A stretch of 64,000 nucleotides of DNA, from NCBI RefSeq assembly GCF_000715075.1, contig NC_134080.1:33832758-33896757 (forward strand), read 5' to 3'. The stretch comes from Nicotiana tabacum (taxonomy: Eukaryota; Streptophyta; Magnoliopsida; Solanales; Solanaceae). Every line of letters starts with the position of its first letter. The first letter of the stretch is position 1. The notes under the pieces were generated by a model, which saw only the letters and a list, made by a program, of their open reading frames with translations, did no database searches and had not been told where the DNA came from. Positions 46,352-57,464 of the stretch are shown here, one piece after another. Position numbers and translations under genes: made by a program.

Positions 46352-47956
46352 TGTGCAAGAAATGACATCAAAAGGGAATATTCTGACCTAAATTCCTAAA
46401 TTTCTGAATAATACAGCCTCTTTTGACAGCTATATGTCCTTTTCCTTTTATCCAATATCAGCATTGGCTAAGGACAGGGACAACTGTCCTAAGTTCTAGA
46501 ATTTTCTGATTCTAGCCTAAGTAAAAATCAAATTACCCTTTAAGTTACTACTTATTTCAGTTTTGCCTAGACTCTTTTAGTTCAAATAAGTCTCTAAAGT
46601 TTTTATTGGTTTTCAAATCAAGCCAAACAAAACCAGAAAGCATCAAGAAACCAAATTATCATGCTGAAGCAAACCATGCTGATTTAATTCTAACTTAAAA
46701 CTAACAAATTGATCAATAAAGACTGCTTATCTAATCAACCCTAAAGAACACTAAATTCAAACTGAGCTGATAAAAGAAACAAAATGAATAAATTACTTAA
46801 ACCTAATTAAAGACTTGAACCTATCATGAAAGAGTATGGAAACCTAATTAATCTAATTGATGAGATTTAGGCATGCTTTCATCAATTAAACAACAAACAA
46901 AAACATGAAGAAGAAAAGAGCAATCATGTAGTATGTACCTCTAACGCTAACTCTAATTATACTACAATATTCAACATGATGAAATTGACACATGAAACCT
47001 AATTCATAATAAACTCTAGATTAACATGAAATCAAACCAAACTAAAAGCTAATTAAACAACGCATTCATACTAAGCTATGATAAAAAAAATAACTGAAAC
47101 TGCTAATTACTCTATAAGCTATATTAATCCTGAGTTAAGCTAAATCAGCAAACTAAATTAAACTTGAACAAACAAACTGGAGTGATTCCGAAATCAGAAT
47201 GAACAAACTAATGCACCCTAGAACAAAATTACTAACTAAACAAATTAGATTTATAAAACTGAAAATCAAACTATGAAGAACACTGACTCGACATTTGAAA
47301 AAGAAAGAAGGAAGAAATAAAGAAGAAAAGAAATGGAAAAACAAACGACAGAAGCTTACCATTGGGACTGGAAAAACAAACGATAAAAGCTTATCAGGTC
47401 CGTCTTCGCCTTGACCAACATAGGTTTTTTTCTTCAAGGGATCCGGCCTTGTATGACTTTGATTGAATCTCCTTGAAAGGAAAGACTTATTGAAGCCCAA
47501 TATTTGAAGGAAAAGAAAAGCAAAAGGGCTTTGGGTTTTGAAAGTTGAAGCAACACCTGATGCCTTTCTTTGGAACTGAACAGACTTGGACTTGGATTTG
47601 AAATTGTGGAGCTCTGCTGGGTTGTTTTGGGATAAATCAGCGAGTCATTGAGGGTGGAAGGAGTGAGGGGATAGTCCGGTAAATTTTTGGGGTTGATTTG
47701 GGGAGATTAGGATTTTTTGATTTGAATCTTAGATCCGAGATTTGAGCCATTCGGTGGGGATTTAGAAAAAATTGATTGGGGATTTAGGATGAGGAGGGGA
47801 CAAGGATTCCATGGTGTTAATTTGGGGAGCTTTGGGATACCGGAACCGCCGTGAGACGAATTCCGGTGGTTGTTAGAGGCGGAGGTGATGAAGAACATGT
47901 ATGCGACTAGGGTTTCTTGTTTGTGAGGGAGACGGTGAAGTGAGACGAATTGGAAT

Positions 47957-47970
47957 GGGGGGGGGGGGGG
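47957..47970. repeat. Poly-G run (14 G)
   Basis: Fourteen G in a row inside the LTR of F; length may be unreliable in assembly. Confidence 0.9.
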
Positions 47971-48624
47971 ATGGATTCAGACAGTTATGTATTAAGTGAG
48001 AGACTAGTTCTGAACCATTGGATTTCCAAGATCCAACGGTTGTGATGGAGTTGCTTCAAAACGAGGTCATTTTAAGTTAAGTGGGGCTGGACCCGGGTAA
48101 AAGGACTTGGACTCGGGTTTTTTGAGGCGTATTTGGGTATATTTTGGGCTGATTAATTGGCCCAAACTAGGAATTAGAGCTCTTTTCCATTCACCCTTTT
48201 TATTCCTTCCCTTTTCTTTTCTTTCTTTTTTTTTAGTTAAAAATCCTAAATTATCTAAAATGTGAAATTAAACTAATTAACTAGTTATAAAAATTAAAAA
48301 TATCACTTAATTCTAAATTAAAAGAGAAAATCAATAAATTAAAATTTAAAAGAAAAAGATGTAAAATGGTCTATTTTTGTGATTTTTCAATTTCTATAAA
48401 ACCAATAATTACTAATTAATCTTAAAAATATAAAAAAATAAAGCCTAAATACAATACATGGTATTTTTGGTATTTTTCATGATTTAATAGAATTAAACAT
48501 GCACAAAAATGCAAACAATTAAATAAAAATTCTACAAAATTCCTAAAATAGCAAATAATTAACAAAAATCTATTTTCTTGGGATTTTATAGGAGTATTTC
48601 GTATAGGCAAAAATCACATGCTCA

Positions 48625-48640
48625 AAGCTGCCCCTCTTTA
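48625..48640 (-). other. Polypurine tract of F
   Basis: Minus-strand AAAGAGGGGCAGC directly before the inferred LTR start; fits the expected primer for second-strand synthesis. Confidence 0.65.
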
Positions 48641-48725
48641 CTCGGAAACATGATGGATTTTCGGGCAAAGACAAAATGAGCAATTAAGAGGGATTTTTCC
48701 CATTCGAAACCTCTTTTGAAAAAGC

Positions 48726-48794
48726 CTGACCGAACTTTGCTTCGGAGGTTGCCTACATATCCTTGGCTATAAAAGAATCAGGTCAGTGTAGTTC
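48726..48794 (-). other. Stem-loop motif, site 1 (next to purine tract of F)
   Basis: Arms CTGACC/GGTCAG (48726-48731, 48781-48786) or GAACT/AGTTC (48732-48736, 48790-48794) enclose GGTTGCCTACATATCC and GAATCA. Confidence 0.65.
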
Positions 48795-49440
48795 TAGAAG
48801 TTTTTGTAGCTGGGACTACCGGAAAACTGTGATTTCACTGCTGTTGCTGTTGCTTCTGCTTGCCGAGCTCCTTATTACACCAAGATGAAAGATGAAAAGC
48901 TAAAACTAGCTAATCCTATCGACCATGAGTTACAAGATTCCTATCTATAAACCTCTAAAGCTTGATATTGAGTCTTGTATGGTTCTTCCTACAGACTCTG
49001 ATCTCAATCTTGATGCTCGTTAGCTGCGAATGCTGGTTCATTTTTCTTCAGCTCTTCGGATCAAGGAGGGACATGCAAAGTTTGTGACTTCAATCATGGG
49101 CAGTCCGCATCTTTTCTCCGCTTCTGTACTTAGAGTTCAACTTCTTTTCTTGTTTATTATTTTCTTTTATTTGGGTTGAGACTTCTTCTTTTGGTCATCT
49201 CGAAACTCGTGTCTCACGGTGAAAACTTGTTCAGGAACCAAAGCAAACAAACGAACGAAATTTTCTTCCCTAGTTTTCATTAGGAAAATTTCGTGAGTTA
49301 TTTGTAACAAAAATCTAAACTATTTCTTTATTGAAAGCAATAAGAATCAGAATTGTGTATCCTTGAGAAAAAGAGACTAGGGAGTGGAGCCCTATATCTA
49401 TAATGAAATCAACTAGGGATTGAGGGCCCTAAAGTGAAAA

Positions 49441-50300
49441 GATCGCCAGGTTATGCTGGAAAAATAGCCAGGTTACGCCGGAAAGGTGGGAAGGTCCTCG
49501 AGTTATGCCGGAAAGGTCCACGGGTTATGCCAGGGAAGGTCACGGGTTATGCCAGAAAAGAAAAGGCCCTCGGGTTATGCCGGGGAGGTCCACGGGTTAT
49601 GCCGGGAAGGTCATCGGGTTATGCCGGAAAATAATAAGGTCCTCGAGTTATGCTGGAAAGGTCCACGGTTTATGCCGGGAAAGGTCATCGGGTTATGCCG
49701 AAAAAGAAAAAGGTCATCGGGTTATGCTGGGGAGGTCCACGGGTTATGCCAGGAGAGTCATCGGGTTATGCCGGAAAAGAAAAAGGTCCTCGGGTTATGC
49801 CGGAAAAGGAAAAGGTCCTCGGGTTATGTCGTGAGGTCCATGGGTTATGCTGGGAAAGTCATCAGGTTATGCTGGAAAAGAAAAAGGTCCTCGGGTTTTG
49901 CCGGGGAGGTCCACGGGTATGCCGAGAAAGGTCATCGGGTTATGCCAGAAAAGAAAAAGGTCCTCGGATTATGCGGGGAGATCCACGGGTTATGCTGGGA
50001 AAGTCATCGAGTTATGCCGGAAAAGAAAAAGGTCCTCGGGTTATGCCGGGGAGGTCCACGGGTTATGCCGGGAAAGGTCATCGGGTTATGCCGGAAAAGA
50101 AAAGGGTCCTCGAGTTATGCCGGGGAGGTCCACGGGTTATGCCGGAAAAAAAATGTCCTCGGGTTATGCCTGGGAGGTCCACGGGTTATGCCGGGAAAGG
50201 TTATCGGGTTATGCTGGAAAAGAAAAAGGGTCCTCGGGTTATACCAGGGATTAACTAGGGAGTTGAACCCTATAATGGAAAAGACTACCAGGTTATGCTG
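49441..50300. repeat. Hierarchical tandem repeat, about 34 units
   Basis: The basic unit is CGGGTTATGCCGG with a variable tail. Three variants alternate in order: CCTCGGGTTATGCCGGGGAGG (22 bp), CCACGGGTTATGCCGGGAAAG (23 bp) and CATCGGGTTATGCCGG plus an AAAAGAAAAAGGT tail (29 bp), giving a 74-bp higher-order unit. The order is regular from about 49720 and looser at the left. Lacking stop codons, it creates plus-strand open stretches of up to 273 codons in all three frames, which are not genes. Confidence 0.92.
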
Positions 50301-51531
50301 GGAGTGACTAGGGAATAGGACCCTATGTTGAAAGAACGTAGCTAGAGATTGGAGACCCTAGGCTACCATAATTTTGGAATTTTTTCTTCTTCCTATTTTC
50401 ATTTCACTTTTAATACTTTATTCAAGAGAATGCATGAAGAGTTTGAAAGGGACTTCCCTTTTTGGATTAACTTCTGCTGCAGCACCTGCTTCTCGTGAGG
50501 TTATCTTAGATTGCACTTGTTTTCAAATCAAAGAACAATTGGTCAGTTTGAAAGGGTGGTTGATTTTGTGGCCTTGATTGTTTTGATCACTTGATCTCGG
50601 CCCAACTCTTTTGCTGAAATCTTTTACTGCTTGCTGGCTTTCTGGAGATGGATCTCTCTTCTAAAACCAGGGATTTTGACTTTCCAAAACTTTCAATACG
50701 ATGGTTCAACCCGTGTGGGACTTTGGCCTTTCTTATTTTGACTTTGGATTTCTTTTCTTTTCAATAGTTTTGACTCTGGATCATCGGCCATCCTGGCCAG
50801 TCGAGATCGATTTGACGCACATGCTGAGGCTGGATGCCTTTACTTGAACTTGGATTTTGCTAAACAGAATCCTATAAAACCAATATTGCCATCTTTTTTT
50901 TGTATTAGTTTTGGAGGAGGATTAAACCAAAAGGGATTCAAAGAAAACTAAAGAAAGGACAGGATAATGAATTTAAAGAGAAGTGTCCCTTTAGGGGGAG
51001 GAAAGAAGGACTTATATGGAGTGCATGCAGACTTCAATAGACATGACATGCTTCTTGGACTGGATACCCCATCTGCGCAACTATCCAATCTCCCATAAAC
51101 CTATCATGACTCATGTTTTTAAAAGCGAGAAACCTCGCTAGAACTCTATCAGTGCCAATGGTTGTAAGGTATTCCTTCTTTTTCAATCAATGGCACCCTT
51201 TGCAGGTTTTCGCCAATGGACCTCTCCCATTTCTCTTCTTACCGTCGCCTTATAGTGTTCTTTGCTAGTTTTCACTAACAATATTCTCTCATTTTTCAGT
51301 TTCTCTGCTCATCATTGCCTTACAGTACTCGTGTGGGTTTTCATCAACAAGACTCTCTCATTATATTTCTCTCATTTTGATTGCATCGGATCCAAGTAGC
51401 TGCATTCTCCGATTCTTGAACATTCTCACCGCTTGATCAGAAGGACTTGAACATGATTTAGGGTAAAAAGAGTTTGGATTGAATTACAACTTTGGAACCT
51501 TTCTGGTGATCCGTCGCCGAACCATTATAAC

Positions 51532-52055
51532 TAGGGTTGTGCACGGATCGGATTGGATCGAATTTAGCACATTTCAGATTCGGATTTCAGATTCTAAAAA
51601 ATGCAATCCGAATTCGATCCGAATTATATCGGACTGGATCGGATTTTAAAGTTTGGATCGGATCGGATTTCGGATCGTAATATTATGCCTCAAAGTTAAA
51701 CTAATATGTATATTTTCTTTGTAAAACTAATATGTATATTTTAAAATTCATGTTTATGCAATTATGAGAGTACTATGGTGCCAATATAGCTAAATCTAGC
51801 AATTGTAAAGGTAATAACTTGGAGGTTGATGTAAAGGAAGTACTAACTATCCGAAATTAAAGTGTAGTATTTATATATGCCCTAATAATTTCGAATTTCG
51901 TATCGGACCGGATTAAAATATACCAATCCGAATCCGATATGAAATCCTAAATTTAAATAAACCCAATCCGAAATCCGATCCAATCCAAAATCTAAAATCC
52001 GAAATTAAATGGATCGGTTCGGATTTCGGATATCCGATCCGAATGAACAACCCTA
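51532..52055. mobile_element. hAT-type MITE (524 bp) in the 3' UTR of F
   Basis: Terminal repeats TAGGGTTGTGC and GAACAACCCTA, flanked by the identical 8-bp ATTATAAC (51524-51531 and 52056-52063). Subterminal arrays of GGATCGGATT and AATCCGATCC occur at both ends. No coding. Confidence 0.92.
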
Positions 52056-52114
52056 ATTATAACATCTGCCCCAGTTTCACTTTTGGGGGAATTTGGATTT
52101 TTGTTTTAGTGTGA

Positions 52115-52174
52115 CTGAACTCTAGAGAGAGGCTGCCTACGTATCCTTTCAGAATCAAGTCGAACGTAATTCAG
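52115..52174 (-). other. Stem-loop motif, site 2 (just after integrase of F)
   Basis: Arms CTGAA (52115-52119) and TTCAG (52170-52174) enclose GGCTGCCTACGTATCC and GAATCA. Confidence 0.65.
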
Positions 52175-52816
52175 GAAAACTTTTGTTTTTGTTTTTGTTT
52201 TTTTGTTTTGATTTGATTTTTTTAATTTTTTTCAACAATGTTTCCAAGTTCCAAATAGGGTAATCAAAGAAAGGTAACGGCCTCAAAGAGTTAGCAAAAG
52301 GGTTGACGTGTTTGGGGTAGGGAGAATGAAAGCCTTCGTCATCCCAATCGGATAATGTTGGCACTACAGAAGGGTTAAACATAATACCTTTTGACCGCAC
52401 TACAGAAGGTACAACGCCCCTTTTGGCAACAATTTTCTTATAATGTATGGACCCTTCCAATTTGGAGCAAACTTTCCTTTTGCTTCCTGGTGGTGAGGGA
52501 GAATACACCTCAAAACGAGTTTCCCTACTTCAAAATTCCTAGGCCGCACTTTATTGTTATAGGCACGGGCCATTCTTTGTTGATACAACTGCCCGTGGCA
52601 GACTACGGCCATTCGCTTTTCATCGATTAGGGTTAACTGTTCCAGACGGGTTTTGACCCACTCGTTGTCCTCAATCTCAGCTTCAACAACAATCCAAAGA
52701 GAAGGGATTTCAACTTCTGTAGGTATCACGACTTTAGTGCCATAAACCAATAGATATGGGACTCCTCCGACTGATGTGCGCACAATTGTGCGATATCCCA
52801 ACAATGCAAACAGCAA
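52155..52816 (-). pseudogene. Integrase C-terminal region of F
   Basis: Reads GYRTIVRTSVGGVPYLLVYG, IPTEVEIPSLWIVVEAEI, RLEQLTLIDEKRMA and GKFAPNWKGPYIIRKLLPKG, the usual order of Tat integrase after the catalytic core. The frame changes near 52400, and the last part is in another frame with a lysine-rich tail. It would bind DNA and host factors at integration. It directly follows the core with only a few bases between open stretches. Confidence 0.85.
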
Positions 52817-52825
52817 CTTTTCATG

Positions 52826-53182
52826 TCATTGATTGGAACTTTGGATCATCTTCCTAAGAATCTTCTTGATGTTCTTGTTTGCTGCTTCAATGACACCGTT
52901 GACTTTGGGCCGATAAGGGGTAGAGTTCCGATGCGTGATCTTGAATTGTTCGCATATCTCCTTCATCAAATGATTATTCAAGTTCGCAACATTGTCCGTA
53001 ATGATAGTTGTTGGGATGCTAAAATGGTAAATGATGTTGGAGTGCATGAAGTCTACCACAGTTTTCTTAGTGATAGCTTTGAGAGCAATTGCTTCAACCC
53101 ACTTTGTGAAGTAGTCAATGCCAACCAATATGAATCTATGCCCATTTGAAGCTTTTGGCTCGATTGGCCCAATGACATCCAT
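52826..53182 (-). pseudogene. Integrase catalytic core of F
   Basis: A 118-codon open segment with MDVIGPIEPKASNGHRFILV (first D), TTIITDNVANLNNHLM (second D) and PYRPKVNGVIEAANKNIKK (catalytic E), so the D-D-E triad is preserved. Some neighbouring positions are degenerate (DNVANL where relatives usually read DNGSNL or similar, KVNGVIEA where relatives read QMNGAVEA). The upstream join to the zinc-binding part carries a frameshift, so no complete integrase can be made. Confidence 0.88.
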
Positions 53183-53244
53183 ACCCCAGTCTACGAACGG
53201 CTACGGTGCTGACATAGGATGCAGTTCTATAGGTGGCACATGAA

Positions 53245-53560
53245 TCAGGTCACCGTGTACTTGACACTGATGACATTTCCGGACAAAACTAAAGCAATCT
53301 TTTTTATAGTCAGCCAGTAATAGCCTGCTCGAAGGATTTTCTTCGCTAGGATGTATCCATTCATATGGGGTCCACACACTCCTGCGTGCACTTCATGCAT
53401 GATTCTTCCGACCTCTTCGGCATCCACACATCTTAACAAATTGAGATCTGGAGTCCTTTTGTACAAGACCTCCCCGCTCAAGAAGAAACTGCTGAAAAGC
53501 CTTCTAATGGTTCTCTTTTGGTCTCCACTGGCTTGCTCGGGATATTCTTTCGTTTTCAGA
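53245..53560 (-). pseudogene. Integrase zinc-binding (HHCC) region of F
   Basis: Reads EVGRIMHEVHAGVCGPHMNG then ILAKKILRAGYYWLTI; the two His lie in EVHAGVCGPH. A frameshift near 53300 displaces the two Cys: KCHQCQVHGD is recognisable in another frame. Confidence 0.8.
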
Positions 53561-54085
53561 AATCTCTTGATATCATAGTACCACGACTGAACATTTGGTT
53601 TCACCTTAACTGTATGGCAGTAACCATGCCTTTCTCGAATGTGGATTTCTAGAGGGTCAATGTGAACATTGCCTGGATATGGCAACATCGAGGCCAAAGT
53701 AGCAAGTGCATTGGCTAACTCATTGTGAAAACGAGGGATGTACCTGAACTCGACTGACTTGAATCGCTTGCTAAGATCTTCCACATGTTGCCTGTATGGA
53801 ATAAGCTTGACATCCCGAGTTTTCCATTCTCTCTGAGCTTGTCAGATGATCAGATCTGAATCTCCCATGATTATCAATTCTTCCACATCTTGGCTGATTG
53901 CCATATTCATGCCCATAATGAAGGCTTCATATTTGGTAGTGTTGTTTATGCAGAAAAACCGAAGCCGGACTGTGGCTGGATAGTGTTGACCTGTGGGTGA
54001 GATCAAAATTTCCCAATCCCGACACCTTTTGCGTTCACAACTCCATCAAAGAACATTTTCCAAACATTTGTGTCTTCTGATGTTA
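53561..54085 (-). pseudogene. Second RNase H-like domain of F
   Basis: Reads FFDGVVNAKGVGIG (start of the fold, with D) near 54050, EELIIMGDSDLII near 53860, then VEFRYIPRFHNELANALA near 53730. A second, host-like (archaeal-type) RNase H between RNase H and integrase is a known mark of the Tat/Ogre group. A TGA interrupts it after SDLII near 53838, and a frame break lies after GVGIG. Confidence 0.8.
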
Positions 54086-54189
54086 CCTCAACTGAATTCA
54101 CCTCCTCATATGGGAAGTAAGTACTCAAGGGGTGATATTCATCCTCAACAGGGTTTTCAGCTAGGTGATCTACTAAAGCCTAAGCTTTC

Positions 54190-54560
54190 ATTGTTGTGCG
54201 GGTGACATAGACTATGTCAAATTCAGTGAGCAGGATCTGCCATTTTCCTAACCTCCTTGTGGGCATCAGCTTTTGGAATATGTACTTTAAAGGATCCATC
54301 CTGGTGATGAGGTAAGTGGTATAAGCCAACAGGTAATGCATAAGCTCCTAAGCGACCCAAGTTAGGGCGTAATAAGTCCTTTCTAACAAAGTGTATTTGG
54401 CTTCGTAGCTAGTGAACTTCTTGCTCAGATAGTATATTTCCTTCTCCTTCTTCCCGGTCACATCATGTTGCCCGAGGACACATCCGAAGGAATTTTCGAA
54501 GACTGTCAAATACAAAAAAAAAAGGCCTCCCAGGTTCGGGTAGGACCAAGACTGGCAGAT
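54190..54560 (-). pseudogene. First RNase H domain of F
   Basis: Readable as SFGCVLGQHDVTGKKEKEI, YYLSKKFTSYEAKYTLLERT and ALTWVA, the gypsy RNase H order. It is out of frame with RT: the shift lies at a run of ten A at about 54511-54520, a likely slippage site. A TAG follows ALTWVA. Confidence 0.82.
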
Positions 54561-55790
54561 TCGACAGATAATCTTTGATTTTGTTGAAGGCTTCCTGACA
54601 CTCATCTGTCCATTTAATTGCCGCATCTTTCTTTAATAGCTTAAATATAGGTTCACACGTGGATGTCAATTGAGAAATGAAATGGCTGATGTAAGTCAAC
54701 CTTCCCAGGAGTCTTATGACCTCTTTCTTGGTTCTCGGAGGAGGCAAATCCCGAACAGACTTTATCTTTGTTGGATCTAGCTTGATGCCCCTCCGACTAA
54801 CGATGAATCCCAAAAATTTCCCAGACAGAACTCTAAATGCACATTTAGCAAGGTTTAACTTCAGATCATACTTACGCAAATGCTCAAAGAACTTTCTCAG
54901 GTCCCGAACATGGTCGTCTTGTGTCCTAGATTTGATGATCATATCGTCCACATACACCTCGATTTCTTTATGCATCATGTCATGAAAGATGGTAGTCATA
55001 GCCCTCATATAAGTTGCCCCAACATTCTTAAAACCAAAAGGCATGACCCTGTAGCAATAGGTGCCCCAGGGTGTGGTGAAGGCTATCTTTTCCGCATCTT
55101 CTTCATCTATCAAGACCTGATGATACCCAGTATAACAATCCATGAAAAATTGTATCTCATGTTTGGCACAATTATCAACGAGGATGTGGATGTTTGGCAA
55201 AGGGAAGTTGTCCTTGGGACTTGCTTTGTTCAAGTCTCGATAGTCGACACACACCCGAGTCTTCCCATCTTTCTTTAGCACTAGGACCACATTAGCCAGC
55301 CATGTGGTGTATCGGACTACTCGGATCACCCCCGCCTTCAACTATTTTGTGACCTCTTCTTTGATCTTGTCACTGATATCGGTTTTGAACTTCCTCTATT
55401 TTTGCTGGACAGGGGGTAATCGGGGTAAGTCGGCAACTTGTGGACCACCAAATTGACACTTAACCCTGGCATATCATCGCAGAACCAAGCAAACACATCT
55501 TTGAATTCAAACAGCAGTTGGATCAGTGCATCCCTAGTTCTTTCATAAGTGTGAATGCTTATCATGGTTTCTTGGACCTCTTCTGAGCTACCCAAATTTA
55601 CTGGCTCAGTTTCATTTAAATTTGGCTTAGGCTTATTCTCAAATTGTTCCAATTCTCGATTTATTTCCCAAAAAGCCTCTTCTTCATTGTATTCCGGTTC
55701 TTGATTCATTATTTCACAATTAGACAGTGTGTTTGGATTTGGGCATGAAGTCCGCATGCATGTCATGTCATTTAAATCCCATTGTTAGAA
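54463..55790 (-). pseudogene. Reverse transcriptase of F and its N-terminal linker
   Basis: The 292-codon open stretch 55341-54463 holds RT: VVLVLKKDGKTRVCVDYRDL, FFMDCYTGYHQV (D68), RVMPFGFKNVGATYMRAM, YVDD at residues 130-133, and FLGFIVSRRGIKLDPTKI. All catalytic residues are present. The linker upstream (INRELEQFENKPKPN, EFKDVFAWFCDDMPGL) is typical of Tat elements. A TAG replaces a Q codon just before LKAGVIRVV (about 55343), separating linker and RT. RT would make DNA from element RNA. Confidence 0.9.
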
Positions 55791-55949
55791 CTGAAAGAAG
55801 AAATAAGAAAAGTAACAAAAATCAGAAAGAATAAAGAGAGAGATTCATGAACGATGAAATATTGATTTCATTTCATTGAATTTTGAAGATAACAGGGTTT
55901 ACATTGGAATTTAAAGACAACAAACTAAAAGAAACATCCGAGTTACAAC
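55791..55949 (-). other. Possible Ogre-type intron between protease and RT of F
   Basis: On the minus strand the right-hand part of a non-coding gap ends in a strong acceptor: a pyrimidine-rich tract (about 55794-55825, TTTCTTATTTCTTCTTTCAG) directly before the RT linker. A possible donor CAG/GTTGTA lies at 55949. Ogre elements are known to carry an intron at this place. The donor is weak and other donors are possible, so only the acceptor side is well supported. Confidence 0.45.
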
Positions 55950-56126
55950 CTGAAATAACTCGTGATGTAAAAAAAGTGGCAAGACTGGACTATCGAGATT
56001 CCCGCCTGACTGGGAACAGAGTAGCCCTCTAGTTTTGCAACTTGGCATTGGGCCCCATATACAGCACCTCAGTGGTGCTCGAGTCTTCTCCCGGCTGAAC
56101 CATGTGGGTTTCATACAACAGCTACC

Positions 56127-56597
56127 TCATAGCCCCACCCCACATATTTCTTCAATTTCCTCGGCCGCAAAGGCCTCATCTTCTTCTTTTTCGTTGTACT
56201 TGGGCTTGACGAATGTTTTGTAGAGATGCGGAACCGGCTGAGGTAAAACCCAACCATTGCTCTTTCGTTCATTTGCCCATATCACATCAACTTCTGCGGC
56301 ATGAAAACCCACACCGAAGAACTTCTCGCTGGTAGGTAAAGTGATAGGTTCTGTAATACCTTGCAATAATGCCCTGAGTCCCTTCCCAGGCTTATAACCA
56401 TGCTTGATCATTTCGGTAGCGACCATGATGAACACATTTGACAGAAAGGGCTGAGGACACGGGCTTCCCTCCTCACATTGATCTGTGACTACCACCTCAA
56501 AAGCTTGATAAACTCTATGCTCTCTACCTTCCCTGGCTTCGAGACATGGGACTGATGAGTCCTGGTAAATTGAATGCTCGTCTTCTCCATAAACCAC
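56127..56597 (-). pseudogene. G-patch-containing segment downstream of protease in F
   Basis: A 156-codon open stretch contains EMIKHGYKPGKGLRALLQGI, a G-patch motif (aromatic, GKGL, hydrophobic, G). The rest, including VPHLYKTFVKPKYNEKEEDE, is typical of this position in plant Tat-lineage polyproteins. G-patches usually contact RNA or RNA helicases; in retroelements the role is unknown. It is separated from the protease by a stop near 56600. Confidence 0.75.
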
Positions 56598-56603
56598 AAT
56601 TTC

Positions 56604-57443
56604 CTAGTCTTCATATTCAAATTTTACCATCTGGTGGAGAGTGGAAGGTACGACCCCTGCCGCGTGAATCCAAGGTCTTCCCAAGAGGAAATTATAAGAA
56701 GTGTCCATGTCTAGGACCTGAAATGTCACCTCGAAATCTACAGGACCAATAGTCAAAATCAAATCGATCTCGCCTATCGTGTCTCTTTTGATGCCATCAA
56801 AGGCACGCACACATACATTGTTAGGCCTGATTCTCTCAGTCCTAATCTCCATTCTTTGCAAAGTTGAAAGAGGGCAGATATCAACCCCTGATCCACCATC
56901 CACCATGACTCTTTTTACATAGTACCCCTCATATTTAACCGTCAGATGGAGGGCTTTGTTATGGGCGGCCCTTTTCGGGGGCAAATCATTCTTGCTAAAG
57001 GAAATCTGATTGACGAGGAAGAATCTTTCTTCCATCCTTTCCAGTTGTTCGATGGTGGTTTCAATCGGAACATAAGCTTTATTGAGGGTCTTTATCAACA
57101 CTTTCTGATGCTCAGTTGAGCTTATCAGCTGAGACAAAAGCGAGACCTGAGCAGGAGACTTTCGGAGTTGGTCAATTATCTCGTAGTCCGCAGTTTTCAT
57201 TTTTCGGAAGAACTCCTCTTATTCTTCGTCACTAACTAGCTTTTTGATCGGGAAGCGCTTCTGGTTGGCATTGTTCACTTCCTCTAGATTGAGGTATTTC
57301 CCGGATGGGTTGGTTTCATTTACTTCCCCTGTAATTTCTTTCCCTTTGTATGTCACAATTGCTCTGTTATAGTTACAAGGGACTGTAGTGGGGTCTTTCA
57401 TAGGCCTTTGTGGTGCGCGGCTAATGATCACAGGCTCGCTCAA
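56604..57443 (-). pseudogene. Aspartic protease of F with upstream linker
   Basis: The 198-codon open stretch 57200-56604 contains VMVDGGSGVDICPLSTLQRM, the active-site D-G-G region used by this lineage, and NFLLGRPWIHAAGVVPSTLH, the second conserved block. Upstream 57443-57219 is an in-register linker (PVIISRAPQRPMKDPTTV) separated by a stop at about 57218. It would process the precursor. Confidence 0.85.
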
Positions 57444-57464
57444 GCTAGGTGGAATTACTGGTCC

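Larger units (their letters stand above)
40746..48624 (-). repeat. 3' LTR of F (interrupted by solo LTR E)
   Basis: The left edge TGTCACACCTCC matches the start of the other LTR at 63468 (TGTCACGCCTCC). The first about 390 bases and the continuation after E (44413 on) align with 63468-64000 with few differences. The right edge is set by the purine tract at 48625 (minus strand ...GCAGCTT/TGAGCATGTGAT). Net length is about 4.6 kb without E. It contains a TATA box (46341) and a 14-G run (47957-47970). Open stretches inside, such as 45931-46263, are not convincing genes. Confidence 0.8.
48641..52110 (-). other. 3' untranslated region of F
   Basis: About 3.5 kb between integrase and the purine tract with no credible gene. 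It holds two copies of the stem-loop motif at its borders (48726-48795 and 52113-52176), the tandem array (49441-50300) and a hAT MITE (51532-52055). Long 3' UTRs with tandem repeats are known for the Ogre/Tat group. Confidence 0.75.

Noticed and set aside
49434..50307. Long plus-strand open stretches (up to 273 codons) in three frames
   Set aside because: They are the tandem repeat read through. The unit has no stop codons, and similar peptides appear in every frame.
52391..53149. Plus-strand open stretches over integrase of F
   Set aside because: They are shadows of the minus-strand integrase and have no similarity of their own.
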